Positions 1 to 10,198 of a DNA stretch of 51,852 nt are shown piece by piece; the first letter of the stretch is position 1, and each line of letters starts with the position of its first letter. The notes under the pieces are model-generated. The model searched no databases, was not told the origin of the DNA, and was given only the letters and a program-made list of their open reading frames with translations. The stretch comes from Pseudomonas mosselii (lineage in GTDB: Bacteria; Pseudomonadota; Gammaproteobacteria; Pseudomonadales; Pseudomonadaceae), in contig NZ_QJRP01000034.1 in assembly GCF_003205295.1 (NCBI RefSeq), positions 1 through 51,852 on the forward strand, in the 5' to 3' direction. Made by a program: the position numbers and the translations under genes.

Positions 1-62
1 GAAACGATGCATCGCCGATGGTAGTGTGGGGTTTCCCCATGTGAGAGTAGGTCATCGTCAAG
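1..62 (+). rRNA. rrf: 5S ribosomal RNA, 3' end (partial)
   Basis: The first bases match the conserved 3' half of Pseudomonas 5S rRNA: the segment ending GAGAGTAGGTCATCGTCAAG closes the molecule. The 5' part lies outside the window, so an rRNA operon ends here. The 3' end is placed at about 62 from memory of the Pseudomonas 5S sequence and could be off by a few bases. A strong terminator follows directly. Confidence 0.9.
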
Positions 63-72
63 ATTCATTTCG

Positions 73-114
73 CAAAACCCCTATCTGCGCGAGCAGGTAG
101 GGGTTTTGTCTTTT
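73..114 (+). terminator. Rho-independent terminator of the rRNA operon
   Basis: AAAACCCCTA with CTGC (74-88) pairs with GCAG and TAGGGGTTTT (93-107), one base bulging on each side, followed by a T-rich tail. It lies about 10 bases after the 5S 3' end, as expected for termination of an rrn transcript. Confidence 0.9.
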
Positions 115-145
115 CCGCGTTTCAAAATCAACGCCACACCGCCGC

Positions 146-268
146 CCCTGTGGGAGCGGCCTCGTGTCGCGAAAGGGCCGCAACGCGGCCCCGGCAATCT
201 CTGCATCAACACTGAAATCCTGGGTCTGCTTCGCAGCCCTTTCGCGGCACAAGGCCGCTCCTACAGGG
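146..268. repeat. REP-like inverted pair upstream of recC
   Basis: Two inverted copies of a Pseudomonas repeat face each other. The left arm reads CCCTGTGGGAGCGGCC followed by GTCGCGAAAGGGCCGC. The right arm holds the complementary GCAGCCCTTTCGCGGCACAAGGCCGCTCCTACAGGG (249-268 for its last 20 bases). This family (GGAGCGGCC with TCGCGAAAGGG) differs from the GCGGGGCAAGCCCGCTCC family found elsewhere in the window. It fills most of the gap between the rRNA terminator and recC. Confidence 0.8.
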
Positions 269-333
269 ATCGCGTCAACCGCCTCCGTGATAAGGTTCCT
301 GTTCGGCACCAACCGCACTTCCGAGACCACCCA

Positions 334-3300
334 ATGCCCCAGACCACCTCACTTCATTCAGGCTTCATGATCGTCCAGGGCAATCGCCTGGACGACCTGC
401 GCAATCTGGTGGTGAGCGTGATGCGCCGTTACCCCTTGGCACCGCTGGAAAACGAAATCGCCCTGGTGCAGAGCAATGGTATCGCCCAGTGGTTGAAACT
501 GGCCCTGGCCGAGGACCCGCAGGACGACGACCAGGGCGGTTGTGGGATCGCCGCCGCCGTCGATGTGCAACTGCCGGGCAGCTTCATGTGGCAGTTGTAC
601 CGCCGCGTGCTCGGGCGCGACGAAATCCCCGAGGTCTCGCTGCTCGACAAGGCGCCCCTGACCTGGCGCCTGATGCGCCTGCTCCCGGAAGTAATCGAGC
701 GCCCGCACTTCGAGCCCCTGCGCCGTTTCCTCACTGATGACAGCGACCTGCGCAAGCGCTACCAGCTGGCCGAGCGCCTTGCCGACCTGTTCGACCAGTA
801 CCAGGTCTACCGCGCCGACTGGTTGAAGGACTGGGCAAGCGGTGCCCATGTGCTCAACACCGCACGTGGCGAACGAACGCCGCTGGCCGCCGGCAATCGC
901 TGGCAGGCCGAGCTGTGGCGGATCCTGCTCGAAGACGTTGGGGAGGCGGGTATGGCCCAGAGCCGGGCCGGCGTGCATCAACGTTTCATCGAGCGGATCA
1001 ACAGCCTGGAGCAGGCCCCCGCCGGACTGCCGGCGCGGCTGATCGTGTTCGGCATCTCGTCGCTGCCTGCCCAGATCCTCGAGGCCCTCGCAGGCCTGGC
1101 CCGCTTCAGCCAGGTGCTGCTGTGCGTGCACAACCCCTGCCGCCACCACTGGGGCGATATCGTCGCCGACAAGGACCTGCTGCGACACCAGTACAAGCGC
1201 CAGCAACGCAAGCAGGGCATGCCCCTGCAACTGGACGACGAGTTGCTGCACCAGCATGCGCACCCGCTGTTGGCGGCCTGGGGCAAGCAGGGGCGCGACT
1301 ATATCAACCTGCTCGACAGCTACGACGATCCCGGCAGTTACCAGGGCGTCTTCAGCGACGGACGCATCGACCTGTTCAGTGAAGGTGAGCCAAAGACCCT
1401 GCTCAACCAGTTGCAGGACGACATCCTCGAGCTGCGCCCCCTGGCCGAGACTCGCGAGCAATGGCCGGCGGTTGATCCGGCCAAGGACCGTTCCGTGCGT
1501 TTCCACCTGGCCCACAGCCCACAACGCGAAGTGGAGATCCTGCACGATCAGTTGCTGGCCCGCTTCAGTGCCGACCCCACGCTGCGGCCTCGCGACGTCA
1601 TCGTCATGCTGCCGGCCATCGACACCTACGCACCGCATATCCGCGCTGTGTTCGGCCAGCTCGACCGCAACGATCCGCGCTACATCCCGTTCACCCTGAC
1701 CGACCAGGGCCAGCGTGGTCGCGACCCGCTGCTGATCGCCCTGGAGCACCTGCTCAAATTGCCCGACAGCCGCTTCGCCGTCAGCGAAGTGCTCGACCTG
1801 CTGGACGTGCCGGCAGTGCGCGCCCGCTTTGCCATCCAGGAAAGCGACCTGCCAACCCTGCACCGCTGGATCGAGGGCGCGGGCATCCGTTGGGGATTGA
1901 GTGCCGAGCAACGTGCCAGTCTTGGCTTGCCCGAGGGACTTGAGCAGAACAGTTGGCGCTTCGGCTTGCGACGCATGTTGCTGGGGTATGCGGTCGGCGT
2001 GGGGGAAGGCTGTGACGGTATCGAGCCATACGATGAGATCGGCGGCCTCGACGCCGCGTTGATCGGCCCGTTGGTGGCGTTGCTCGACGCCCTGGACATT
2101 GCCTGCCAGGCTCTCGCGCAGCCGGCCTCGGCGACGGAGTGGGGGGCGCGGCTGCATGCCCTGCTGCAGATCTTCTTCCTGGCCGAGAACGAGCACGACG
2201 AGCTGCTCCTGGTGCAGTTGCAGGACCTGCGCGACACCTGGCTGGAAACCTGTGATGCGGTCGGCCTGCACGACCGGCTGCCACTGACCGTCGTGCGCGA
2301 AGCCTGGCTGTCCGGGCTGGACCAGGGCAAGTTGTCCCAGCGCTTCCTGGCCGGTTCGGTGAACTTCTGCACCCTGATGCCCATGCGCGCCATCCCGTTC
2401 AGGGTGGTCTGCCTGCTGGGCATGAACGACGGCGACTACCCGCGTGCCCAGCCGCCCCTCGACTTCGACCTGATGGCCAGCGACTACCGGCCCGGGGACC
2501 GTTCCCGTCGGGAGGATGACCGTTACCTGTTGCTCGAGGCCTTGCTCTCGGCGCGTGACCAGCTTTATGTCAGCTGGGTCGGGCGCAGCATCCGCGACAA
2601 CAGCGAGCGCCCGTCCTCGGTATTGATCGGGCAACTGCGCGATCACCTGGCCGCCGGCTGGCAGCTCGCCAACGCCAAGACCGGCCAACGCGACGACCCT
2701 GGGCAGCAGTTGCTGCATGCCCTGACCCAGGAACATCCGTTGCAGCCGTTCAGCCAGCGCTACTTCCAGAAAGGCAGCCCGTTGTTCAGCTTCGCCCATG
2801 AATGGTTGGCGTTGCACCAGGACGGGGATGAAGCGCAAGCGCCTGTCGCCCTGTCGCCCTACGCCAGCGATGAGCCGCTCAATCTGGTGCAGCTTCAGGA
2901 CTTCCTGCGCCATCCGGTACGGCATTTCTTCAGCCAGCGCCTGAAAGTGTTCTTCGAAGCGCTGGAGGCACCGACCCCGGACGAGGAGCCGTTCGTGCTG
3001 GACGCTCTGCAACGCTATGGCCTGAGCGAAAGCCTGCTCGGCGCCGCGCTGGCCGATCCGGACAACGCCGAGCGGGCGCTGCAGGCCCAGGCCCGACGCC
3101 TCCAGGCCTGCGGGATGCTGCCACTGGCAGGCTTCGGCGAAGCCTTGCAGGCGGAACTGATTCAGCCGCTGCCGGACCTGCTGCAACGCCACCGGCAACT
3201 GCTGCAGCGCTGGCCGACCCTGGTCGAGGGTGCCCTGCCGATCCATTTCGAGCAGGGGCCGCTGCGCCTGGAGGGCTGGCTCGGCCGGGTGTACCAGTCC

Positions 3301-3813
3301 GAGGACCAGAGCCTGCTGAGTATTGCCACCGTACCCAATACCCTCAGTGCCGGGCGCAACAGCCTGAAGTGGCACCGCCTCGTGCCGGCATGGGTCATGC
3401 ACCTTGCCGCCTGTGCCTCGGGCTACCCGCTGCACAGCGCGCTGGTGGCCAGCGACCTGACCCTGTTGTTGGCCCCGTTGCCCCAGGCTGAGGCGGCAGA
3501 TCGTCTGGGTGAACTGCTGGTGGCACGCCAGGCGGGAATGAATGCCCCCTTGCCGGTGGCGGCCAAGACCGCCTTCGCCTGGCTGGCCCAGGAGGATCCG
3601 GACAAGGCCGTGGCCGCCGCGATCCGCGCCTATGAGGGTGACGGCCAGAACAGCTTCGGCGAGCGCAGCGAAAGCCTGGCCCTGGCCCGCCAGTACCGTG
3701 ACTTCGCCGCGCTGGTCCTCGACGAAACCTTCGAAGGCTGGTGTGAAGCCTTGTATCGCCCCTTGTTCGCAGCGCCCTGGCAGACCCTGGGTAACCCGGA
3801 GAACGCCCAATGA
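334..3813 (+). CDS. recC: RecBCD exonuclease V, gamma subunit RecC
   Basis: RecC subunit (1159 residues) of the RecBCD helicase-nuclease, which processes double-strand ends and recognises Chi. The family has an inactive helicase fold and an inactive nuclease-like C-terminal domain. The N-terminus (FMIVQGNRLDDLRNL, then the ENEIALVQSNGIAQWLKL block) and the later PFRVVCLLGMNDGDYPR segment are typical of RecC. The frame is open upstream to about 106 through the REP repeat. I chose ATG 334 because the protein upstream of it is low-complexity readthrough of the repeat; ATG 367 is an alternative start. The stop overlaps the recB start (ATGA), so recC, recB and recD form one translationally coupled operon. 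Confidence 0.95.
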   Translation: MPQTTSLHSGFMIVQGNRLDDLRNLVVSVMRRYPLAPLENEIALVQSNGIAQWLKLALAEDPQDDDQGGCGIAAAVDVQLPGSFMWQLYRRVLGRDEIPEVSLLDKAPLTWRLMRLLPEVIERPHFEPLRRFLTDDSDLRKRYQLAERLADLFDQYQVYRADWLKDWASGAHVLNTARGERTPLAAGNRWQAELWRILLEDVGEAGMAQSRAGVHQRFIERINSLEQAPAGLPARLIVFGISSLPAQILEALAGLARFSQVLLCVHNPCRHHWGDIVADKDLLRHQYKRQQRKQGMPLQLDDELLHQHAHPLLAAWGKQGRDYINLLDSYDDPGSYQGVFSDGRIDLFSEGEPKTLLNQLQDDILELRPLAETREQWPAVDPAKDRSVRFHLAHSPQREVEILHDQLLARFSADPTLRPRDVIVMLPAIDTYAPHIRAVFGQLDRNDPRYIPFTLTDQGQRGRDPLLIALEHLLKLPDSRFAVSEVLDLLDVPAVRARFAIQESDLPTLHRWIEGAGIRWGLSAEQRASLGLPEGLEQNSWRFGLRRMLLGYAVGVGEGCDGIEPYDEIGGLDAALIGPLVALLDALDIACQALAQPASATEWGARLHALLQIFFLAENEHDELLLVQLQDLRDTWLETCDAVGLHDRLPLTVVREAWLSGLDQGKLSQRFLAGSVNFCTLMPMRAIPFRVVCLLGMNDGDYPRAQPPLDFDLMASDYRPGDRSRREDDRYLLLEALLSARDQLYVSWVGRSIRDNSERPSSVLIGQLRDHLAAGWQLANAKTGQRDDPGQQLLHALTQEHPLQPFSQRYFQKGSPLFSFAHEWLALHQDGDEAQAPVALSPYASDEPLNLVQLQDFLRHPVRHFFSQRLKVFFEALEAPTPDEEPFVLDALQRYGLSESLLGAALADPDNAERALQAQARRLQACGMLPLAGFGEALQAELIQPLPDLLQRHRQLLQRWPTLVEGALPIHFEQGPLRLEGWLGRVYQSEDQSLLSIATVPNTLSAGRNSLKWHRLVPAWVMHLAACASGYPLHSALVASDLTLLLAPLPQAEAADRLGELLVARQAGMNAPLPVAAKTAFAWLAQEDPDKAVAAAIRAYEGDGQNSFGERSESLALARQYRDFAALVLDETFEGWCEALYRPLFAAPWQTLGNPENAQ

Positions 3814-6800
3814 CCCAAGCCCGCCCCCTGGCGCTGAGTTTCCCCCTGCACGGCAGCCAGCTGATCGAAGCCAGCGCCGGCACCGGCAAGACGTTCACCA
3901 TATCGGCCTTGTACCTGCGCCTGATCCTCGGCCATGGCGGCGAGCAGGGGTTCAGCCGCGAGCTGCTGCCACCGCAGATCCTCGTGGTGACCTTTACTGA
4001 CGCGGCCACCAAGGAGCTGCGCGAGCGTATTCGCGCGCGCCTGGCCGAGGCGGCGCGCTTCTTCCGTGGCGAGCTGGACGGTGCCGACCCGTTGCTGCAC
4101 CTGCTGCGCGACGATTATCCACAGGAGCAATGGCCACGCTGCGCCAGCCGCCTGGAGATCGCCGTGCAGTGGATGGACGAAGCCGCCGTTTCGACCATCC
4201 ACGGCTGGTGCCAGCGGATGTTGCGCGAGCATGCCTTCGACAGCGGCAGCCTGTTCACCCAGAGCCTGGAGACCGATCACAGCGAACTGCTGGGCCAGGT
4301 CATGCGCGACTACTGGCGGCGCTTCTGCTACGGCATGCGCGGCGAGTCGCTGGCCTGGGTACGTGGCAACTGGGGCAGCCCCGATGCCTTGCTGTCAAGG
4401 ATCAGGCCGCTGTTCGGCCGTGTGCGGGGCCAGGTGGACGATCAAGACCCACAAGCCTTGATCGAGGCGACCTTGCGCCAGCGCACCGAACAATTGGCTC
4501 AACTCAAGGCACCCTGGGGCGCCTGGGCCGACGAGCTGCAACAGATCTGCCGCGATGCCGTGACCGCCAAGCAGGCCGACGGGCGCAAGTTGCAGGCACG
4601 CTATTTCGAGCCTTGGTTCGACAAGTTGCGGGCCTGGGCCGGTGATGAGCAAGCCATGGAACTGGACCTGGGCACCGGCTTCACCCGCCTGACGCCCGCC
4701 GGCCTGGCCGAGGCCTGGAAGTCCGGCGAGCCGCCGCAACACCCGGCACTGCGGGCCATGGAATCCTTGCGCGAACAGTTGCAGGGGCTGGCCAGCCCCG
4801 ATGCGCGGTTGCTGGAACATGCCGCCGCCTGGGTATCGGCGCGCTTCGAGGTGGAGAAACGTCGCCGCGCCGAAATGGGCTTCGACGACATGCTGCTGCG
4901 TCTGGAACATGCCCTGGGCAGCGACTCCGGCGAGCGCCTGGCCGCGTTGATCCGCGAGCAGTTCCCGGTCGCGTTGATTGATGAGTTCCAGGACACCGAC
5001 CCCGTCCAGTACGGCATCTTCGAGCGCATCTACCGCATCACCGAGAACAACCCGGACACCGGCCTGTTCATGATCGGCGACCCCAAACAGGCGATCTACG
5101 CCTTCCGTGGCGCCGACATCTTCACCTACCTGGCCGCGCGCCGCGCCACCGCCGGGCGCCTGCACAGCCTGGACACCAACTACCGCTCCAGCCAGGCCAT
5201 GGTCGCGGCAGTGAACCGCGTGTTCCTGCAGGCCGAGGAACGTATCGAGGGCCGTGGCGCCTTCCTGTTCCGGAGCCAGGGCGACAATCCATTGCCATTC
5301 GTCGAAGTGCGCGCCAAGGGTCGTGGCGAGCAACTGTTGATCGCCGGACAACCCAGCGCGGCCCTGCATTGCTGGCAGCTGGAGAGCGACGAGCCGGTAT
5401 CCAGCACAGCGTATCGCCAGCAGCTGGCCGCCAGTTGCGCCAGCCATATCGTCGAGCTGCTCGAGGGTGGGCAGCAGGGCGTCAGCGGTTTCGCCGATGC
5501 CGCCGGCAAGCTGCGGGCCTGCCTGCCTTCCGATATCGCCATCCTGGTGCGCGACGGTCGCGAGGCCCAGCTGGTCCGCGCCGAACTGGCCGCCCGCGAT
5601 GTGCGTAGCGTGTACCTGTCGGACAAGGACTCGGTGTTCGCCGCCCAGGAGGCCCATGATCTGCTGGCCTGGCTCAAGGCCTGCGCCGAACCGGATTCGG
5701 AGCGCATGCTCAAGGCCGCCCTGGCCAGCCTGACCCTCGACCTGCCGCTTATCGAACTGGAGCGCCTGAACCAGGACGAGCGGGTCTGGGAAAGCTGGGT
5801 GATGCGCTTTCGCCGTTACCGCGACACCTGGCAGCGCCAGGGCGTGCTGCCGATGCTGCGCCGCCTGCTGCACGATTTCCAACTGCCGCGGGCGCTGATG
5901 GGCCGCAGCGACGGCGAACGGGTGCTGACCAACCTGCTGCACCTGGCCGAACTGCTGCAGCAGGCCGCGGGCGAGCTAGATGGCGAGCAGGCGCTGATCC
6001 GCCATCTCACCGAGCACCTGGCCAATGCCGGGCAGGCCGGAGAAGAGCAGATCCTGCGCCTGGAAAGCGACGAGCAACTGGTCAAGGTGGTGACCATCCA
6101 CAAATCCAAGGGCCTGGAATACCCGCTGGTGTACCTGCCGTTCATCTGCACCAGCAAACCGGTGGATGGCCAGCGCCTGCCCCTGGGCTGGCACGACGAC
6201 CAGGGCGTGGCGCACCTGACCCTGACCCCGGACGCCGCACAGATCGAGCGCGCCGACGATGAGCGCCTGGCCGAGGACCTGCGCCTGCTCTACGTCGCCC
6301 TGACCCGCGCCCAGCACGCTTGCTGGCTGGGCGTGGCCGACCTCAAGCGCGGCACCCAGCGCAATTCGCAGCTGCATCGTTCGGCCTTGGGTTACCTGCT
6401 GGGCGGAGGCTTGCCGTTGGCGGCTTCCAGCCAGTTGGGCGAATGGCTCGCCACCCTGGCGGGCGGCAATCCGGCCATCACCCATGGTCCGCTGCCCGAG
6501 GTCCAGGCCCTGTGCTACCGCATGCCGGGCAGCCAGCGCGAACTGCTGCCGCCGCGCAAGCCACGGCGGGCCGCTGCGGAGCATTGGTGGATCGCCTCGT
6601 ACAGCGCCTTGCGGGTCGGTGACCAGACCCTGGTCGCCGACAGCTCGCAGGCCCAGCAACTGCTGGACGACGAGGTGCTGGACAGCCAGTCGCTGCGTGA
6701 GGTGCCGGCCGAGGCGGGTGATATCCATCGCTTCCCCCGCGGGCCGAACCCGGGCACCTTCCTCCACGGCCTGCTCGAATGGGCGGGGCGCGAAGGGTTC

Positions 6801-7481
6801 GCCGAGGTCGCCGCCCAAGGGCAGGTGATCGAGCGCACCGTGGGCCAGCGCTGCAACCGACGCGACTGGACCGGCTGGATTCCCACGCTGACCCAGTGGC
6901 TGCAGCAACTGCTGGTCCAGCCCATGCCGTTACAAGGGGCCACCTTGACCCTCTCAGGCCTTGACCGCTACCAGGTCGAAATGGAGTTCTGGTTCGCCAG
7001 CCACCAGGTCGACGCGGTGCGCCTCGACCACCTGGTGGCGCGCCACACCCACGTTGGAATGACGCGGGCGGCCGCCCAGCCGACCGTGCTCAACGGCATG
7101 TTCAAGGGCTTCATCGACCTGGCCTTCGAGCTCGACGGGCGCTACTACGTGGCCGACTACAAGTCCAACTGGCTCGGCCCCGACGCCGAGGCCTATGGCG
7201 CCCTGGCCATGGAGCAGGCAATCCTCGAGCACCGCTACGACCTGCAGTACGTGCTCTACCTGCTGGCCCTGCATCGCCAGCTGCGCGCGCGCCTGCCCGA
7301 CTACGACTACGACCGGCATGTCGGCGGCGCCGTGTTCATCTTCCTGCGTGGCGTCACCTCGGCCGGGCATGGGCTGTATCATGCGCGGCCCCCCCGGGCG
7401 CTGATCGAACAGCTCGACGCGATGTTCCGGGGTGAGCAAGAACCTGCCCAACAGGACCTGTTTGCCGGAGCCACGCCATGA
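3810..7481 (+). CDS. recB: RecBCD exonuclease V, beta subunit RecB
   Basis: RecB (1223 residues) is the 3'-5' helicase and the only nuclease subunit of RecBCD. The Walker A motif EASAGTGKT sits at about residues 20-28, the UvrD-family motif II is DEFQDTDPVQYG, and motif VI lies in LLYVALTRAQHA. The C-terminal nuclease domain is intact: GFIDLAFELDGRYYVADYKSN includes the catalytic Asp1116 and Lys1118 of the DYK motif. It overlaps recC by 4 nt at its start and recD by 4 nt at its end. Length is normal for the family. Confidence 0.97.
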   Translation: MTQARPLALSFPLHGSQLIEASAGTGKTFTISALYLRLILGHGGEQGFSRELLPPQILVVTFTDAATKELRERIRARLAEAARFFRGELDGADPLLHLLRDDYPQEQWPRCASRLEIAVQWMDEAAVSTIHGWCQRMLREHAFDSGSLFTQSLETDHSELLGQVMRDYWRRFCYGMRGESLAWVRGNWGSPDALLSRIRPLFGRVRGQVDDQDPQALIEATLRQRTEQLAQLKAPWGAWADELQQICRDAVTAKQADGRKLQARYFEPWFDKLRAWAGDEQAMELDLGTGFTRLTPAGLAEAWKSGEPPQHPALRAMESLREQLQGLASPDARLLEHAAAWVSARFEVEKRRRAEMGFDDMLLRLEHALGSDSGERLAALIREQFPVALIDEFQDTDPVQYGIFERIYRITENNPDTGLFMIGDPKQAIYAFRGADIFTYLAARRATAGRLHSLDTNYRSSQAMVAAVNRVFLQAEERIEGRGAFLFRSQGDNPLPFVEVRAKGRGEQLLIAGQPSAALHCWQLESDEPVSSTAYRQQLAASCASHIVELLEGGQQGVSGFADAAGKLRACLPSDIAILVRDGREAQLVRAELAARDVRSVYLSDKDSVFAAQEAHDLLAWLKACAEPDSERMLKAALASLTLDLPLIELERLNQDERVWESWVMRFRRYRDTWQRQGVLPMLRRLLHDFQLPRALMGRSDGERVLTNLLHLAELLQQAAGELDGEQALIRHLTEHLANAGQAGEEQILRLESDEQLVKVVTIHKSKGLEYPLVYLPFICTSKPVDGQRLPLGWHDDQGVAHLTLTPDAAQIERADDERLAEDLRLLYVALTRAQHACWLGVADLKRGTQRNSQLHRSALGYLLGGGLPLAASSQLGEWLATLAGGNPAITHGPLPEVQALCYRMPGSQRELLPPRKPRRAAAEHWWIASYSALRVGDQTLVADSSQAQQLLDDEVLDSQSLREVPAEAGDIHRFPRGPNPGTFLHGLLEWAGREGFAEVAAQGQVIERTVGQRCNRRDWTGWIPTLTQWLQQLLVQPMPLQGATLTLSGLDRYQVEMEFWFASHQVDAVRLDHLVARHTHVGMTRAAAQPTVLNGMFKGFIDLAFELDGRYYVADYKSNWLGPDAEAYGALAMEQAILEHRYDLQYVLYLLALHRQLRARLPDYDYDRHVGGAVFIFLRGVTSAGHGLYHARPPRALIEQLDAMFRGEQEPAQQDLFAGATP

Positions 7482-9553
7482 GCCGCAACCTCGACGACCT
7501 GCTGCCCACGCCCTTGCAGGCCGAGCACCTGAGCGCCCTGGCGCCGCTGCGCCACAGCCAGGACTTGCTGGCATTGCTCGATCGCTGGGTCGAGCGCGGC
7601 TGGCTGCGCGCCCTGGACCGGGCCTTCGTGAGTTTCCTTGAGGAGCGGGCGCCGGGCAGCGATCCGCTGGTGCTGCTGGCTGCCGCCCTGGCCAGCCACC
7701 AGCTGGGTCATGGCCATGTCTGCCTCGACCTGCAACAGACCCTCGCCGAGCCGGACTTCGCCCTGTCCCTGCCACCGGAAGGCGATGCACTGGCCGGGCC
7801 GTTGCTGCTGCCTTCGCAGCTGCTGGCCAGCCTCGAGCTGGGCACTTGGTTGCAGCGGATCGCCGAGAGCCCCCTGGTTGCCGCAGGCGATACCGTGGAG
7901 CAGCGTGCCCGGCCACTGGTGGTCAGCGGCGAGCGCCTGTACCTGCGCCGCTACTGGACATACGAGCGGCGCATCGACAATGCCCTGCATGAGCGCCTGG
8001 CGCGCCTTCAGCCTCAGCCGGCCGACCTGGCACTACGTCTGTCGCAACTGTTCGAAGGTGGCTCGACCGCAGGCGAGGTGGACTGGCAGAAACTGGCCTG
8101 CGCCCTGGCCACTCGTGCCGGCTTCAGCGTGATCACCGGCGGCCCCGGGACCGGCAAGACCACCACCGTGGTACGCCTGCTGGCGTTGTTGCAGGGGCCT
8201 GCGGTCGAGCAAGGCCGACCACTGCGCATCCGCCTGGCGGCGCCGACCGGCAAGGCCGCGGCGCGCCTTACCGAGTCCATCGGCCAGCAGGTGGAGCGCT
8301 TGCAGGTGGATGGCGCGGTGCGGGCGCAGATCCCCACCGAGGTCAGCACCGTGCACCGCCTGCTGGGCAGCCGCCCGGGTTCGCGGCACTTCCGCCATCA
8401 TGCCGGCAACCCGTTGCCCCTGGATGTGCTGGTGGTCGACGAAGCCTCGATGATCGACCTGGAGATGATGGCCAACCTGCTCGATGCCCTGCCGCCCAAC
8501 GCGCGGCTGGTGCTGCTGGGCGACAAGGACCAGCTCGCTTCGGTGGAGGCAGGGGCCGTGCTGGGCGATCTGTGCCGCGATGCCGAGGACGGCTGCTACT
8601 GGCCGCAGACCCTGGCCTGGCTGGAGCAGGTGGGCGGACAGTCGCTGGCCGACATTGGCCTGAAGCCAGGTGACGGCCAGCACAATCCACTCGCCCAGCA
8701 GATCGTGATGCTGCGTCATTCGCGGCGTTTCGGCGAAGGCAGCGGCATCGGCCAGTTGGCGCGGCTGGTCAATCGCCAGCAAGCCCTCGAGGCGCGTGCG
8801 CTGCTGGCGACCCGGCCGGCGGATGTCCATTGCCTGACCCTGGGTGGCGAGCACGACAAACGCTTCGACCGCCTGCTGCTCGATGGTCTCAACCAAGGTG
8901 CCGAAGGGCCACAGGGTTATCGCGGCTACTTGCGCACCATCGGTCGCCTACGCCCGCCGCCAGGCACGCCAGGCGACGATCCGCGCTGGGAGCGCTGGGC
9001 GGCCGAGGTGCTGCAGAGCTTCGAGGCGTTTCAGTTGCTCTGCGCCGTGCGCAAGGGCGCCTGGGGCGTCGAAGGCCTCAACGAGCGGGTTGCCCGGGTG
9101 CTGCACAACGCCGGACTGATCGACAGCCAGCAACCCTGGTATGAGGGCCGTCCGGTGCTGGTGACCCGTAACGACTATGGCCTCGGCCTGATGAACGGCG
9201 ATATCGGCATCGCCCTGCGCCTGCCGGACGAGCAGGGCGAGGCGCTGCTGCGCGTGGCCTTCCCGCGCAACGATGGCAGCGGCGGGGTACGTTTCGTCCT
9301 GCCCAGCCGTCTCAGCGAGGTCGAAACGGTCTTCGCCATGACCGTGCACAAGTCCCAGGGCTCGGAGTTCAGCCATACCGCGCTGGTGCTGCCCGACGCG
9401 CTGAACCCGGTGCTGACCAAGGAACTGGTGTACACCGGCATCACCCGCGCCAAGCATTGCTTCAGCCTGATCGAGCCGCGCGCCGGGGTGTTCGAGGAGG
9501 CAGTGGGGCGCAAGGTCCGTCGGGTCTCGGGGCTGATGCTGGAGCAAGTCTGA
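7478..9553 (+). CDS. recD: RecBCD exonuclease V, alpha subunit RecD
   Basis: RecD (691 residues) is the 5'-3' superfamily 1B helicase of RecBCD. Walker A is GGPGTGKTTT near residues 220-228, Walker B is LVVDEASMID, and the C-terminal UvrD-like motif is FAMTVHKSQGSEF followed by YTGITRAKH. The start overlaps the recB stop (ATGA). The protein is slightly longer than E. coli RecD (about 608 residues), which is usual for Pseudomonas. It is the last gene of the recCBD operon; yfiR starts about 70 nt later. Confidence 0.97.
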   Translation: MSRNLDDLLPTPLQAEHLSALAPLRHSQDLLALLDRWVERGWLRALDRAFVSFLEERAPGSDPLVLLAAALASHQLGHGHVCLDLQQTLAEPDFALSLPPEGDALAGPLLLPSQLLASLELGTWLQRIAESPLVAAGDTVEQRARPLVVSGERLYLRRYWTYERRIDNALHERLARLQPQPADLALRLSQLFEGGSTAGEVDWQKLACALATRAGFSVITGGPGTGKTTTVVRLLALLQGPAVEQGRPLRIRLAAPTGKAAARLTESIGQQVERLQVDGAVRAQIPTEVSTVHRLLGSRPGSRHFRHHAGNPLPLDVLVVDEASMIDLEMMANLLDALPPNARLVLLGDKDQLASVEAGAVLGDLCRDAEDGCYWPQTLAWLEQVGGQSLADIGLKPGDGQHNPLAQQIVMLRHSRRFGEGSGIGQLARLVNRQQALEARALLATRPADVHCLTLGGEHDKRFDRLLLDGLNQGAEGPQGYRGYLRTIGRLRPPPGTPGDDPRWERWAAEVLQSFEAFQLLCAVRKGAWGVEGLNERVARVLHNAGLIDSQQPWYEGRPVLVTRNDYGLGLMNGDIGIALRLPDEQGEALLRVAFPRNDGSGGVRFVLPSRLSEVETVFAMTVHKSQGSEFSHTALVLPDALNPVLTKELVYTGITRAKHCFSLIEPRAGVFEEAVGRKVRRVSGLMLEQV

Positions 9554-9622
9554 CTCTGGAGTTTGCCGCCGATATGCTATCGTTGCGGCATTATCCGCAA
9601 ACATTTTGTGAGATTTCCCCCC

Positions 9623-10198
9623 ATGACAGTGGCTGTCTCGGCCCTGGGACGCGTGAAGGGCTGTGCGCTCTCGTTGCTGATGGCCATGCTGTTGTCGAAC
9701 GGCGCGCCCGCCTGGGCGGACAATGCCGTATCGCAGGCGCAGGTGCAGCTAAGGGCCAAGGCCGTGACCCAGGTCGTGCTGGGCATCCTCAGCTACGCCC
9801 GCTGGCCTGCCGACCCCAATCCCCTGCGCCTGTGCCTGGTCGGCCCGACCGAATACGCCGACGACCTGATCAAGGGCAATCTGCAGCAGTCCGGGCAACC
9901 CCTGCAGGTGCGCCGCCTGCTCGCCGACGATCCGAGCGTGACCGGCGCCTGCGATGCCATCTACCTCGGCAAGCTCGACAAGCTGCAACGTGAGCGATTG
10001 TTCCAGCGGATCAATGGCCACCCGGTGCTGAGCATCAGCGAGGCCGACGATCCGTGCACGGTGGGGAGCCTGTTCTGCCTGCGGGTCGGCGACCAGCAGG
10101 TGGCGTTCGACGTCAACCTCGACTCGGTGGCACGCAGCGGCGTGCGCATCCATCCCAGCGTGTTGCAGCTGTCGCGACGGCGGGCGGGGCAGCCATGA
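9623..10198 (+). CDS. yfiR: YfiR-like periplasmic repressor of a diguanylate cyclase
   Basis: Predicted periplasmic protein of the YfiR (DUF4154) family, 191 residues. In P. aeruginosa YfiR binds the periplasmic part of the diguanylate cyclase YfiN and keeps it off. The N-terminus has a signal peptide (hydrophobic CALSLLMAMLLSNGAPAWA, cleavage after AWA). Core family blocks are present: AKAVTQVVLGILSYARWP, LRLCLVGP and the ending VRIHPSVLQLSR. ATG 9623 is preferred over an in-frame upstream start at 9563 because it begins just before the signal peptide. The stop overlaps the yfiN start (ATGA). Confidence 0.9.
   Translation: MTVAVSALGRVKGCALSLLMAMLLSNGAPAWADNAVSQAQVQLRAKAVTQVVLGILSYARWPADPNPLRLCLVGPTEYADDLIKGNLQQSGQPLQVRRLLADDPSVTGACDAIYLGKLDKLQRERLFQRINGHPVLSISEADDPCTVGSLFCLRVGDQQVAFDVNLDSVARSGVRIHPSVLQLSRRRAGQP

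Noticed and set aside
106..333. N-terminal extension of recC
   Set aside because: The extra residues are translated from the REP pair and the terminator flank, and no ribosome-binding site supports a start there.
358..3810. 1150-codon open frame antisense to recC
   Set aside because: It mirrors recC, has no family motifs and is a usual by-product of high GC at third codon positions.
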